The notes: generated by a model not told the origin, from the sequence alone. Positions 7,909 to 17,958 are shown, counted from the stretch's first letter. The stretch: DNA of 51,763 bases from Fibrisoma montanum (GCF_003583365.1 NZ_QXED01000020.1:1-51763), one strand, 5' to 3'. Translations and numbers: made by a program.

Positions 7909-10900
7909 TCAGGCCGATGAGGCCGATTCCTTTCCCCACTGCGAGGGCAGTACACCGTAGCGCTCCTGAAACACCTTGGCGAAGTACGACAGGTTGTCGA
8001 ACCCAACCGCGTAGGCTACCTGCGTTACGCTCTGATCACCCGCCTGTAGCAGCTGGGCCGCGTGCGCCAGTCGGATGTGCCGGATAAAATCAGTGGGGGT
8101 AGTATTGGCCACGGCCCTGAGTTTGCGGTGGAGTTGCGCCCGGCTCATGTTCACCGCTTCGGCCAGGGTTTCGACCGTAAACTCGGTATTGTCGAGATGT
8201 TGCAGCACCACCGCCTTTAGCCGGTCAAGGAATTTCTGTTCGGCAGCGAGCAAGGCTGGTTTGGCGGGCTCAGGCTGCCCGGCCACAGCCCTGGTTTCGG
8301 TTGGAGCCGGGGTGGTTTGAGGGGTAGCCCTGGCAGCAAAGCGTTGAAAGAGCCGTTGACGCTGGCTAACCAGGTTCCGCACCCGCGCCTGAATTTCGGC
8401 CCGGTAGAAGGGTTTGGTCAGGTAGTCGTCGGCTCCCAGGTCAAAACCCTCGATACGGTCTTCCACCGTGGCTTTGGCCGTGAGCATTACCACGGGAATA
8501 TGGCTGGTAGCTTCCCCGGTTTTCAGGGCGCGGCAAAAGCCGAACCCATCGAGCCGGGGCATCATCAAATCGCAGATCACGATGTCGGGCAAGCTGGCCG
8601 TGGCCTTCTCCAGACCATCCTGTCCGTCAACGGCCTCGATAATCTGGTAGTCGGCGGCAAACACCGAGCGCACATAGGCCCGGATATCGTCGTTGTCGTC
8701 GATAATGAGCAGCACGTTTTCGGACGTAGAGGATAACCCATCAGGCTCCGTACTGTCGGTTTGAGGAACAGACAGGACCGGCATCCCCGAACTAATCTGT
8801 GGAGATTTTTCCGCCGGTACATTCGCGTTAGCGGGGGAAGCTGTTCCGCGAGCGGGCAATACGTCCGATACCGGCATTGTCACAATAAACGTGGTACCAA
8901 CGTTCTCTGTGCTGACTACATCGATACTGCCACCAATCACTTTCACCAGTTCGTGAACCAGCGCCAGCCCAATGCCGGTGCCTTCGTAAGGGCGCGGTCG
9001 GTATGCCGCATCACCGCCGTCGTGGTTGGTTTGCCCCTCCACCGTACGGACGGGCCCCTGGTAAAACCGCTCGAAAATATAGGGCAGGTATTGGGGCGCA
9101 ATACCGATTCCCGTATCCTCAATGGTGCACTGCAACACGCCCGACTGACCCAGACGGGGGTAATGAACCGTCATTTTGACCTCATTGCCCGAAGGAGTAA
9201 ACTTAAACGCATTCGACAGCAGATTCGACACGATTTTCTCCAGCTTGTCGCGGTCGAAAAGCGCCTGACGCTCGCTTTCGTTCTGAACGAAAATAAACCG
9301 GACCTTACGGCTTTCGGCCAGAGACGTAAACGAACTGGCCAGGATACGGAAGAAACCCGCGAGGTCGCCCGGTTCGGGTTCGGGCCGGAGCTGACCCGCT
9401 TCCAGCTTGCTCAGATCGAGGAGTTGGTTGATCAGGCTCAGCAGCCGCTGGGCGTTGCGCTGGATAAGCGGAAAACGGGCGTCGTGGGCATATTCCTGAA
9501 CGGCCTGTTCGATGGGCCCCAGAATGAGCGTCAGCGGAGTGCGGAACTCGTGGGAAATGTTGGCAAAAAACTGCGTTTTCAGCGCGTCGAGTTCGGCCAG
9601 CCGACCCGCTGCCTGCTGTTCGAAAACGACCCGCTGCTCGAGCTGCCACCGCTGTTTCTGGAACCTGTAGAACTGCCATGCAAGGGCCGTCAGGGCCACC
9701 AGATAAAACAGATAAGCCCACCAGGTACGGTAGAACGGTGGATTGATCCGAATGGCCAGTTCAACGGGTTTGCTCCAGACCTCGCCGTCAGCCGAACCCA
9801 TCACATGCAGCGTATACGTACCGTCGGGCAATTGGGCGTAATTGGCAAACCGGTTGGTGCCGGCCTCCACCCAGTTCTGGTCGATACCATCGAGCCGATA
9901 CCGAAACCGGTTTTTGGGGGCGTTGGTATAGTCCATGACGGCAAATTCAAACGTCAGGCCATTCTGGTCGTGCGCTACGTTGAGTTGCGGGATATACTCG
10001 ATCCGTTTCGTCAGAATACCATCGGCTCCCCCCACCACCAGAGGTTCGTTGTTCACCTTCAGGTCAACGATATGAACGGACGGGGCCGGACCGTTTTTAC
10101 CCGTCACCGCCCCCGGCCGGAATGCATTCAGCCCGTTTACCCCCCCAAACAGCAACTCACCCGACGCGGTTTTAAAGTATGAGCCCGTGTTGAACTCATC
10201 GTCCTGAAGACCGTCGGCTTTGGTGTAGCTGCGAAACTTGAGGGTCTTCGGATTGAACTGAGCCAGCCCCCGGTTGGTGCTCATCCACAGGTTTCCGAAC
10301 TGGTCGGCCAGCATGCCGTAGACCACTTTGTTGGGCAGCCCCTGGGCTTCGGTGAAATGCGTAAACTGGTTCGGCTGGGGGGGGCGGTCCGGCGTACCGG
10401 CCTCCCCGTCGGTACGGGTCTGTTTGTCGAGCCGTTCCAGACCTCCGCCTTTAGTACTCACCCAGAGGTAGCGGGCGGGTTCATTGGGATCATCGATCAC
10501 GCACGACACAAAATTGTTACTGAGGCTCCGTCGGTTTGTTTTCGAGTTTTTGTAGAGCGTAAAGACGGGTTTTGTAAGCGGGTTCTGGGCCCGGATAAGT
10601 CCTTTCTGGGTGCCAATCCAGAGCGTACCGGCCTGGTCGAAATAGAGGGCATAGGTCTCGGTTTCAGCTCCGCTCCGGGGCAGCAGATGCCCGTAGCTGA
10701 TTGTCTGGAAGACTTCGGTCAGCGGATCGAACCGGAGTAACTTCCCGTTGGTGGCTCCAATCCAGAGTCTTCCCTGCCGGTCTTCGATGATCTGGTTGCC
10801 ATAGTACCCAAACCCTGTGTTTGGCGGTAAGGGGTATTTTTTTAACGGTTTCCAGTCCGCCGAGTAGGTCATCAGGTAATATTCCCGCGTGAGCTGATCG

Positions 10901-12150
10901 TGGTAAGCCACCCAGAAGTTGCCCCGTCGGTCCTGCATCAGGTACCGCTGCTGCTGCTCAGGTTTTAACTCACTAAACGCCGGAATGGACTCTACACGAC
11001 CTGTTCTTCGGTCGAGGGGTACATACCGTGTAAATTGAAGGGCATACGTCCGTTGCTGCCGGTCCTGATACAGATAGCTGACCGATGCATTGAGAAAATA
11101 CGTCTGAAATTGTTTGATCCGGGGATTGAATGTACGCAATCCGTACCCGGCGGTGCCCAGCCACAGGTTACCGGTCCGGTCCTGGATCATGGCCCTCAGG
11201 CTAAACAGACCAGCGGGCATCGTCGTAAAGGCGTTCCGGGCCGTCAGGCCGTCCGTGGCCATCAGCTCGGCGGGCGACATGATCCAGAGGTAGTCGACAG
11301 TAGCCACCACTACAGTATTGGCCCCCACAAACCTGATCACCACACTGTCGTATCGTTTGGGCAGGGCAATGGTTTTATGCACACCCCGATACCAGCCGTG
11401 GATTGATTCGACCGTAGCCGAAAACCAGTAGTCGCCCTGGCTGGCATCGTCGACAATAATCCACCTGGCTGGTTCAACGGCCGGGCGATTTACGGGTCTG
11501 ATGTGGGTGGCATGCCGCCAGTTGAACGCGTACATGCCGTAGGTTGTCCCCACGATTGCCCTGCCGTCTGGTTCGAAACGGAAGTGGTGCGCCATCCCGT
11601 TTATTTTTACGCCCTGTAGCGGCAACTGGCTGAATCGTACCTGGCTGGTGAAGTTAGATTGGTTTGGGAATTCGGTTTTGAGCGGCTCGGGCAGGGTAAT
11701 CTTTATCAGTTTATCCTGATCGGTATTGACCCAGATGTTTCCGTCGGGGTCTTCGGCCAGAAATCGCACTTCGTAATTACCGGCATTGGGCGAATCGCGG
11801 TCGCTGATGTCGATGTGATAGAACCGCTGCGTCTGGGCATCGAACAGATTCAGCCCCTGGGTGAGCGTGCCGATCCAGAGTCGCCCTCCGTGATCCACCA
11901 GCAGGGCCGAGCAGGTATTGTCGGAAAGGCTGAACTCGTTGTAGGGGTCATGCGTGAATACGGTAAAATTATATCCGTCGTAGCGGTTGAGTCCATCTTT
12001 GGTCGCCACCCACATGAACCCCTTCTGATCCTGTTTGAGATCAAAAATCATGCCCTGCGACAGTCCGTCGGATATAGTCAGTTCCTGCCAGCCCTTGGGT
12101 TGAGCGAACAGAGTAAACGGTAGGAGGAGTAGTAGGTACAGAACGCGCAT
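7909..12150 (-). CDS. Hybrid two-component system sensor-regulator (HTCS)
   Basis: This is a one-protein signalling system of 1,413 residues that usually senses glycan fragments in the periplasm and activates nearby polysaccharide-use genes. Order: signal peptide (MRVLYLLLLLPFTLFAQ); two seven-bladed Reg_prop propellers (about 20-740, repeated W-x-G-T-x-x-G-L); Y_Y_Y domain (about 745-795); one transmembrane segment (about 803-823); HisKA with phospho-acceptor His867 in S-H-E-F-R-T-P; HATPase with N-L-L-S-N-A-F-K-F and G-T-G-I-G-L-A; receiver domain with phospho-acceptor Asp1194 in C-D-L-M-M-P; and a C-terminal AraC domain (about 1305-1410). All key residues are present. The regulated genes are not certain. 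Candidates are the leftward neighbours and the truncated GH127 gene. A decayed second copy of its 3' end lies at 6950-7030. Confidence 0.95.
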   Translation of the reverse strand: MRVLYLLLLLPFTLFAQPKGWQELTISDGLSQGMIFDLKQDQKGFMWVATKDGLNRYDGYNFTVFTHDPYNEFSLSDNTCSALLVDHGGRLWIGTLTQGLNLFDAQTQRFYHIDISDRDSPNAGNYEVRFLAEDPDGNIWVNTDQDKLIKITLPEPLKTEFPNQSNFTSQVRFSQLPLQGVKINGMAHHFRFEPDGRAIVGTTYGMYAFNWRHATHIRPVNRPAVEPARWIIVDDASQGDYWFSATVESIHGWYRGVHKTIALPKRYDSVVIRFVGANTVVVATVDYLWIMSPAELMATDGLTARNAFTTMPAGLFSLRAMIQDRTGNLWLGTAGYGLRTFNPRIKQFQTYFLNASVSYLYQDRQQRTYALQFTRYVPLDRRTGRVESIPAFSELKPEQQQRYLMQDRRGNFWVAYHDQLTREYYLMTYSADWKPLKKYPLPPNTGFGYYGNQIIEDRQGRLWIGATNGKLLRFDPLTEVFQTISYGHLLPRSGAETETYALYFDQAGTLWIGTQKGLIRAQNPLTKPVFTLYKNSKTNRRSLSNNFVSCVIDDPNEPARYLWVSTKGGGLERLDKQTRTDGEAGTPDRPPQPNQFTHFTEAQGLPNKVVYGMLADQFGNLWMSTNRGLAQFNPKTLKFRSYTKADGLQDDEFNTGSYFKTASGELLFGGVNGLNAFRPGAVTGKNGPAPSVHIVDLKVNNEPLVVGGADGILTKRIEYIPQLNVAHDQNGLTFEFAVMDYTNAPKNRFRYRLDGIDQNWVEAGTNRFANYAQLPDGTYTLHVMGSADGEVWSKPVELAIRINPPFYRTWWAYLFYLVALTALAWQFYRFQKQRWQLEQRVVFEQQAAGRLAELDALKTQFFANISHEFRTPLTLILGPIEQAVQEYAHDARFPLIQRNAQRLLSLINQLLDLSKLEAGQLRPEPEPGDLAGFFRILASSFTSLAESRKVRFIFVQNESERQALFDRDKLEKIVSNLLSNAFKFTPSGNEVKMTVHYPRLGQSGVLQCTIEDTGIGIAPQYLPYIFERFYQGPVRTVEGQTNHDGGDAAYRPRPYEGTGIGLALVHELVKVIGGSIDVVSTENVGTTFIVTMPVSDVLPARGTASPANANVPAEKSPQISSGMPVLSVPQTDSTEPDGLSSTSENVLLIIDDNDDIRAYVRSVFAADYQIIEAVDGQDGLEKATASLPDIVICDLMMPRLDGFGFCRALKTGEATSHIPVVMLTAKATVEDRIEGFDLGADDYLTKPFYRAEIQARVRNLVSQRQRLFQRFAARATPQTTPAPTETRAVAGQPEPAKPALLAAEQKFLDRLKAVVLQHLDNTEFTVETLAEAVNMSRAQLHRKLRAVANTTPTDFIRHIRLAHAAQLLQAGDQSVTQVAYAVGFDNLSYFAKVFQERYGVLPSQWGKESASSA

Positions 12151-12151
12151 T

Positions 12152-12185
12152 CAGGAGTGAACAGGAGTGAATTAGTTAACTAATT
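12152..12185. promoter_or_regulatory. Palindrome and tandem repeat in the HTCS 5' leader
   Basis: A perfect 16-bp palindrome, AATTAGTTAACTAATT (12170-12185), lies 20 bases upstream of the HTCS start. Between it and the start codon CAGGAGTGAA occurs twice in tandem (12152-12171). The placement suits an operator or leader element for autoregulation; no binding protein is shown. Confidence 0.4.
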
Positions 12186-12344
12186 ACGTAAAATTAGTGG
12201 CTTTCGATTTACAATTCATCGGTTTAAGTGAAGCAGATAGGCGGGCAGTGGGGTGCACCCGTCTTATTCCCGAAGCAACCTGATGGACTGGCCGCTTCGC
12301 CGAAACGTATCGCTCAGCTAACACTGACCCGTATTGATCTCAGA

Positions 12345-13166
12345 TCAGGAGCCTGACAACAGCTGTCTGATCACTTGCAGCGTCTGCGGATGGGTGAGAA
12401 TCGTTTCATGCGTTGCACCGGGCACGGCCACAAACCGGTCTTTTTGCGACAGTACCTGCTTCAATTGATACGCGGTACTATTCGGGTTGTCGGTGCTGAT
12501 TACCACCACCGACGCGGGGGCCTTCTCTACGTCCTCTTGGGTGGGAAACACAAAACCAGTTACGGAGGGCAGCGGAAAATAAAGCTTATCGGTAAACCGA
12601 TCGCTAAAGTCACCCCCCGCCGAGGCCGGGTCGATCAGCAGGGTACACTTCGGTTGATTAGTAGACGCCAGATGCGCGGCAATACGCCCGCCCAACGAAT
12701 AACCGCAGACGACAATCCTGCTTTCTTGATACCGGTGTTTCAAAGAATCGTAAACCGTTTGCGCGTCACTGTAGAAGGTTGCCAGGGAAATGGGGCCTTT
12801 GCTTTTCCCATGCTGGCGGTAATCCATCACGAGTACGTCGTAACCGAAGGGTAAAAACGTAGGAGCGATAGCCCCCCAGTTGGCTACGGTTCCCCCGTTT
12901 CCCTTCCAGAAACAAACCACGCCCTTTGACTTCGGCACCCTGAACAGCAAGCCGTTCAGCAGGCCGGCCTGTGGGGTAGATATGTTCACCTCGTCAAAGG
13001 CCTGCGGAAAGGTAAACGCGTAGTCATCCGGCAATGGGGTGGACCGGTACCGGTTTGCCTGCTGGTCTTTGCCGGCATACAGAAACAGGTAAACGCCTGC
13101 GTAACACAGTACCCCAACGGATACGCCTACCCAAAATCTTTTAGACCACCTTTGTTTGGCCGACAT
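12345..13166 (-). CDS. Membrane-anchored alpha/beta hydrolase
   Basis: This is a serine hydrolase of 273 residues in the BEM46/YfhR-like branch of the alpha/beta hydrolases. An N-terminal membrane anchor (about residues 11-30, WVGVSVGVLCYAGVYLFLY) holds it facing the periplasm. The catalytic domain shows the nucleophile elbow G-Y-S-L-G-G with Ser157, a later acidic residue in V-V-V-I-S-T-D-N, and the catalytic His in P-G-A-T-H-E-T. The stretch F-W-K-G-N-G-G-T-V-A-N-W resembles the oxyanion-hole loop of this group. Substrate is unknown; esterase or thioesterase are both possible. It lies alone, about 190 bases from the HTCS gene and 115 from the next leftward gene. Confidence 0.8.
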   Translation of the reverse strand: MSAKQRWSKRFWVGVSVGVLCYAGVYLFLYAGKDQQANRYRSTPLPDDYAFTFPQAFDEVNISTPQAGLLNGLLFRVPKSKGVVCFWKGNGGTVANWGAIAPTFLPFGYDVLVMDYRQHGKSKGPISLATFYSDAQTVYDSLKHRYQESRIVVCGYSLGGRIAAHLASTNQPKCTLLIDPASAGGDFSDRFTDKLYFPLPSVTGFVFPTQEDVEKAPASVVVISTDNPNSTAYQLKQVLSQKDRFVAVPGATHETILTHPQTLQVIRQLLSGS

Positions 13167-13281
13167 ACCAGCAGGAATTGTGAAAGCTAAAGCTACCGGG
13201 TGGTTTTAAAATCAGCGCTTTAAAAATCGTTAAATCGGTTGGCTCCTACGCGCCTGCCCACGTAGCCAACCCCAACGCCGA

Positions 13282-15942
13282 TCACTTCTTGGCCTGTAGA
13301 AACGCGAGCAGATCCCGCAGGTCATCGACGGTTAACTGGCTTTCCAGCCCCTCGGGCATGAGTGAGGTTTTGATCAGGCCGTAGTCCTGAATGTCCTTCA
13401 TTGGGAAGGTGACGAAACCGGCGGCCTGGGTGTACAGTTCAATCTCTTTCCCGCCTACGTCGATCTGGCGACCCTGATGCTCTTCGCCGTTTTTGAGCCT
13501 GATAGACCAGCCCTGCCATTCGGGGCTGATCTCCTGCGACGGTCGCAGAATGGCCTGGATCAACTGCGTTCGGGACTTCGAGCGCCCGACGTTGCTCAGG
13601 TCCGGCCCCAGATCGCCACCCCGGCCCTCGATGGCGTGGCAGGACGAACACGTAGCCTGTACCGAGTAGAATACCCGACGTCCCCGTTCCGGCATCCCCC
13701 CGGTTGCCAGCACCGACTCCCAGGCGGCTAACGACGTTGGTCGCTTTGGCGCATTACCGCCCGGAGCAGTCCCAGCCAGCGTGAGTTGCTGGGCCATCGG
13801 GCTGTCCGGATGGGTTCTGAGCGAGGCAAGGCGTGGCTGGAATAGTTTTCGGGCATCAGCGGTCGACAATCGGGTGCGCAGGTAGCGGACCGCTTCGAGC
13901 TGCACATCGGGATTCGGGTCATTCAGCAGGGTCTGTACGCCGGTCGATACGTCGGTTGGCTGGCGGGCCAGTGCCAGCAGGGCTTCTGCCCGTACCAGGG
14001 CTGGCTCGGCCCGGTTCGTTGCCATCCGCAGCAGCTGCGTTGCCACGGTCGGGTCGGACACATTGGCCAGGGCCCGTACAGCGTCCAGGCGCAATGGCGC
14101 GGCTGTTTCAGTCGTCAGCAGCGACACCAGCAACGGCCCCTGCTCAGCGGGATTTTTCAGGTGGCGAATTGCCAGAGCGCGCAGGTCGGCCGGTTTGGTC
14201 CTGTCCCCGATAAACTTTTCAATGAACCGGGGCGGCAGGGTTCGTTTGATGGATTTAGAATAAAGCTCCGAGCGGTTTTTGAACGCGTCAACAAAGTCCG
14301 GTGTCAGGTGCGCAACGGTTTCCAGATACGTATCAAACAAGGCCGGCGCCACTGGTCCGGCCGTCAGCGCCCGCTCCAGTTCCGGCTTCAACGCGACCAT
14401 ACCCACCTGTCCAATCCACATCAACGCCCGCTGCCGAACCCGCCCGTCGGGGTCCGACAGCAACCGACGGGCGATGGGTTCGGCCGGTTCGTGGCCCGCC
14501 CGGTGCAAAGCGATCAGAGCCCCTAACCGAACGGCAGGGCTGGCATCTGCCGTGGCTTTGATAAGGGGCTGGCGCAACGCTGGTTTTGTAAATGCCACGG
14601 TAGCCGCGTGTTGCCGGAACGGATCGGTGGATTGCAGATTGGTTGTTAGCTGGTCAGCATCCAGGCTGGCGTACAACTCCGTCAACGGCCTGTCGCCGTC
14701 GTTGGGGCCGGCTGCTCTGTTGGGCGATCGCGGGCGCGAGGCAGTCGTGCCGGGCCGGGCCGACAGTTTCCAGATACGGCCTTTGCCATGATTCGGGTAA
14801 TCGCGGAGTACCCAATCGGTGAAGTAGATGGCTCCGTTACGGTCCGCGGCAAAAGCGACCGGCCGAAATTCCGCCCCCCCTGCGACAATAACCTCGGGCT
14901 CACCCGTCAGCGAAACGCCGTTGGGAGTCAGCCGAATCCGAACGATCCGGCTTTCCTCCCAGATCGACGACAGCATCTGCCCCTGGTAATCCGCCGGGAG
15001 AGCCGCCAGACTGGCATTGAGCAGACCCGACGGCGCTTCGCCCAGGCCAGCGGCATAGGGTAACGTACCGGGCAGTTCGCCATTCCAGGCCGAATACGGA
15101 TGAATCCCACTACCGCCATACAGCGATTTATAGCCATAATCACCGCCCGGCACGACGTGTACCAGCCGGTTTGGTCCCCGACTGTCGGGGTCGTTGTCGG
15201 CCGCCAGGAGATGCCCTGTAGCATCGAACTTAAGATCCATGGGGTTCCAGAAGCCGGTCGCTACCTCTTCGAGCCGGGACCCATCGGGACGTGCCCGCAC
15301 GATGTTGCCCCCGTCGCCGTAGCCACTCACCGACGAGCCATCAGTGCCGACCAGTTTCCAGGCTTGCCCGCCGGTGTTACCCCGGGACACGTACATCCAG
15401 CCATCGGGTGAGAACGTAATGCCGAGCAGGGCCGCGTGCGCGTAGACGCTGGCCGGGTGCGTCAGTTCCAGAACCTTCCTGCGCTCCTCACTTACGCCAT
15501 CGCCATCCCGGTCGTACAATGTCCAGACCGCCCGGGACGTAACGGTATACAGGTGTCCTTCCGGCGAAAAGGCCAGGTTCAGCCCTTCCGTCAGGCCGTC
15601 GGCAAACACCGTGGTTCGGTCGGGTCGCCCGTCGTTGTTGCTGTCGACAAACACCTTGATGAGGTCACCGCGGGGATGCGGGTAGTCTTTGGGGGGCAGG
15701 TGCGTATGCGACTCCAGGACGAAGATCCGGCTGAGGCTGTCGATGGCGATCCCGATTGGCGTTACGATGTCCGGGTTTTCAGCAAATAGGGTCAGCTCCA
15801 GGCGGCTGTCCAGCACCCGGGGTTGGTCGCCCTCGCCCCCCTGCCGGCGAAAGGCAACTAGCAGAACCGCAGCTAGAACCGCGACGAAAGCCCAGCGCGC
15901 AGCCCTAAACCGGGTAAAGCAGGTAATCGTGTTCGTGGCCAT
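13282..15942 (-). CDS. Secreted TIGR02604-type dehydrogenase-like protein with HEAT repeats and heme c
   Basis: This exported protein of 886 residues is built like those common in Planctomycetes and Bacteroidota. An N-terminal signal anchor (about 13-30) is followed by a six-bladed propeller of the membrane-bound dehydrogenase (TIGR02604) type (about 45-395, motifs G-I-A-I-D-S-L-S-R-I-F and D-R-D-G-D-G-V). Then come HEAT-like repeats (about 425-690), and a C-terminal single-heme cytochrome c domain of TIGR02603 type with C-S-S-C-H at 765-769. The propeller is related to PQQ sugar dehydrogenases, but no substrate is proven. Its ATG is 4 bases after the stop of the isomerase-like gene, so the two are one operon. 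The likely role is extracytoplasmic oxidation of a sugar derivative with electrons passing to the heme. Confidence 0.85.
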   Translation of the reverse strand: MATNTITCFTRFRAARWAFVAVLAAVLLVAFRRQGGEGDQPRVLDSRLELTLFAENPDIVTPIGIAIDSLSRIFVLESHTHLPPKDYPHPRGDLIKVFVDSNNDGRPDRTTVFADGLTEGLNLAFSPEGHLYTVTSRAVWTLYDRDGDGVSEERRKVLELTHPASVYAHAALLGITFSPDGWMYVSRGNTGGQAWKLVGTDGSSVSGYGDGGNIVRARPDGSRLEEVATGFWNPMDLKFDATGHLLAADNDPDSRGPNRLVHVVPGGDYGYKSLYGGSGIHPYSAWNGELPGTLPYAAGLGEAPSGLLNASLAALPADYQGQMLSSIWEESRIVRIRLTPNGVSLTGEPEVIVAGGAEFRPVAFAADRNGAIYFTDWVLRDYPNHGKGRIWKLSARPGTTASRPRSPNRAAGPNDGDRPLTELYASLDADQLTTNLQSTDPFRQHAATVAFTKPALRQPLIKATADASPAVRLGALIALHRAGHEPAEPIARRLLSDPDGRVRQRALMWIGQVGMVALKPELERALTAGPVAPALFDTYLETVAHLTPDFVDAFKNRSELYSKSIKRTLPPRFIEKFIGDRTKPADLRALAIRHLKNPAEQGPLLVSLLTTETAAPLRLDAVRALANVSDPTVATQLLRMATNRAEPALVRAEALLALARQPTDVSTGVQTLLNDPNPDVQLEAVRYLRTRLSTADARKLFQPRLASLRTHPDSPMAQQLTLAGTAPGGNAPKRPTSLAAWESVLATGGMPERGRRVFYSVQATCSSCHAIEGRGGDLGPDLSNVGRSKSRTQLIQAILRPSQEISPEWQGWSIRLKNGEEHQGRQIDVGGKEIELYTQAAGFVTFPMKDIQDYGLIKTSLMPEGLESQLTVDDLRDLLAFLQAKK

Positions 15943-15946
15943 ATCC

Positions 15947-16843
15947 CTACCGTTCGTACTTATGGAACAGGTCGTACGCTTTTTGCAGGTCCTGTTCCAG
16001 CGTCTGCTGGTTCTGGGGGGGCGCCATCTCGATCAGCAGGTATCCCTTGTAGCCGTGGCCCAGCATTTTTTCGACCACCCCGGCATTGTCGGTCACGCCC
16101 TCGCCGTAGCGTACTACTTTGTGGATGCCCTTGCGCTCGGTGTCTTTCAGGTCGATGTGCAGAATCTTCGAATGGAACCGGTCAACCACCGCCATCAGGT
16201 CCACATTGGCACCGTCGAAGTGGGCGTTGTCCATGCACATACCGATTTTCGGCGAATCGACTGCGCTGAAAATACGGTCGTAATCTTCGATGGTTTCGAG
16301 GTTATTGTTGGCGTGGTTTTCCAGCAGCACCAGCATGTCCATGTCTTCGGCCGCGGGCGCCAGTTCCTTCAATACGCTGATGATCGCGTCCAGCCCGCCC
16401 TCGGTCCCGCGTCTGGCACCGGTAAACTTCACGCGTTTGCAACCCAGTTGCCGGGCCGCTTCCATATTCCAGAGCTTATGCGTTACGTCCTTGATGACAT
16501 TACCCGACGCCCCGAACGAACTGCCCTGCACGCAGATGGGCGTCAGGTTATGCTGCCGGCATCGCTCTTTAATGCTCCGGATGCCGTTGGGCGTGAGGTT
16601 ACGCCCGTACCAGCAATTGAATTCTACGTTTTTGAACGGCAGCCGGGGAATGACCGCGAAGGCTTTTTCGAAGTTTTCATCGCCGAATCCATCGCACGTA
16701 ATGGTGGCTATGGCCAGTTCAACCTGTCTGGGTTTCCCGAGGGCCTGGGCGACCTGGCTGTCGGCGATCGGCAGTAACCCCAGCCCCGCCATTGTCAGGC
16801 CGGTTGTCTTCAGGAAATCGCGTCGGCCTGTCTCCTGGTTCAT
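15947..16843 (-). CDS. Tat-exported sugar isomerase/epimerase-like TIM barrel
   Basis: This protein of 298 residues belongs to the xylose-isomerase-like TIM-barrel family (AP_endonuc_2). The N-terminus has a twin-arginine signal, G-R-R-D-F-L-K-T-T, then a hydrophobic stretch, so the folded enzyme is sent to the periplasm. Metal-site candidates are the Glu in L-L-E-N-H, the Asp-His pair in M-D-N-A-H-F-D, the His in I-L-H-I-D-L-K-D and the final Glu in L-L-I-E-M. It is the first gene of an operon with the heme-containing dehydrogenase-like protein (TAG, four bases, ATG), pointing to isomerisation or epimerisation of a sugar linked to that oxidation. The exact reaction is unknown. Confidence 0.85.
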   Translation of the reverse strand: MNQETGRRDFLKTTGLTMAGLGLLPIADSQVAQALGKPRQVELAIATITCDGFGDENFEKAFAVIPRLPFKNVEFNCWYGRNLTPNGIRSIKERCRQHNLTPICVQGSSFGASGNVIKDVTHKLWNMEAARQLGCKRVKFTGARRGTEGGLDAIISVLKELAPAAEDMDMLVLLENHANNNLETIEDYDRIFSAVDSPKIGMCMDNAHFDGANVDLMAVVDRFHSKILHIDLKDTERKGIHKVVRYGEGVTDNAGVVEKMLGHGYKGYLLIEMAPPQNQQTLEQDLQKAYDLFHKYER

Positions 16844-16967
16844 ACAAATAAGAAAAGGTATAGCATACCCTTCCTAAAGAATACAGGCTGTTTTATTCTA
16901 CTATGTTCGTTTTACAGGCCCAATCCGGTGGCCGTTTGTACGGTTTGCAGCCTGGACTTCAGCGCTG

Positions 16968-17729
16968 TTACCGCGTAACGGCCATACGGCTTTGTGGTCC
17001 CTCTACTACGGCCCGAATCGCGTCCTGTGCCTGCTGAACAACCATTTCGGGCGTTTGGCCCGCCGGCTCAATCCCCCGCAGGGCCGTACACGACAGCGAC
17101 GAAAACGAGGTGAGCGGAAACAAGCCCTTCGGCGTAAAGCGACCCGTACCCTGGATGGCAACCGGCACGATCAGCGCGTTCGGGGCCCGCTTGAGCAGGG
17201 TCGCGATTCCACCCACCGCAAACGGCTTCATCGGTCCGCTGGCCGTGCGTGTACCCTCGGGAAAGATAACGGCGGAATGGTTCCGCTCCCTGATCAGTTT
17301 ACCCAGCCGGCCGATTTCGACGATGGCCTGTTTGGCGTCTTTCCGGTCGATCAGGGCGGCCCCGCTTTTCCGCAGATTGTAGGAAATCCCGGGAATGCCC
17401 TTAGACAGCTCGATTTTGGAAATGAAGATGGGCGTGTGTCGGCGCAGAAACCAGATGATGGGCGGAATATCGAACATGCTCTGGTGGTTGGCCACGAAGA
17501 TAATCGGCCGATCCGTGGGGAGGTCGGTCTCCTGCCGGAACGTAATCCGCGTGCCGGTCATCAGCCAGCCGTAGGTAATAAAAAAGTTGAAGACATCCAC
17601 CGACTTCTTGTGGACCTGCTTCCCGAACAGGTGGAAGCAAACCACCTGAATCACGTGAAAAACAACCAGTAACAGTCCGAAATACACGACGTACACGACA
17701 CTCAGCACGTAATCCAGCAGCTTCTTCAT
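16968..17729 (-). CDS. plsC: 1-acyl-sn-glycerol-3-phosphate acyltransferase
   Basis: This is the membrane enzyme that adds the second acyl chain to lysophosphatidic acid to make phosphatidic acid. The ATG at 17729 (M-K-K-L-L-D-Y-V) is preferred over the one six codons upstream because it gives a normal start for a 253-residue PlsC. One or two hydrophobic segments occupy residues 5-35. Catalytic motif I is N-H-Q-S-M-F-D (His82, Asp87), and motif III is F-P-E-G-T-R (156-161). It lies divergent to an acyl-ACP desaturase gene, so the pair share a 230-base promoter region and a role in membrane lipid composition. Confidence 0.93.
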   Translation of the reverse strand: MKKLLDYVLSVVYVVYFGLLLVVFHVIQVVCFHLFGKQVHKKSVDVFNFFITYGWLMTGTRITFRQETDLPTDRPIIFVANHQSMFDIPPIIWFLRRHTPIFISKIELSKGIPGISYNLRKSGAALIDRKDAKQAIVEIGRLGKLIRERNHSAVIFPEGTRTASGPMKPFAVGGIATLLKRAPNALIVPVAIQGTGRFTPKGLFPLTSFSSLSCTALRGIEPAGQTPEMVVQQAQDAIRAVVEGPQSRMAVTR

Positions 17730-17958
17730 CAGGCAAATTTTTCTCAAAAATAAACAAATGCATCGCTTACACGGTCTTGCCGGGGTAATCTAATGCGCCA
17801 AACCCGTTTCGCGCGGCCTTACGGCGAACCACGGAACGGATAAATTCGGGGCATCAGTGAACCAGATCGCTCAACAGACGTTTATTAATCGGGTGTATGT
17901 CGGTTAAAATTGCGTAATTTGCGCCTTATTTTTTTACTACGCCCACTTCGAAAGACCT

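Noticed and set aside
8761-10182. Open frame of 473 codons opposite the HTCS gene
   Set aside because: The HTCS domains with all catalytic residues are on the minus strand; this is a shadow frame.
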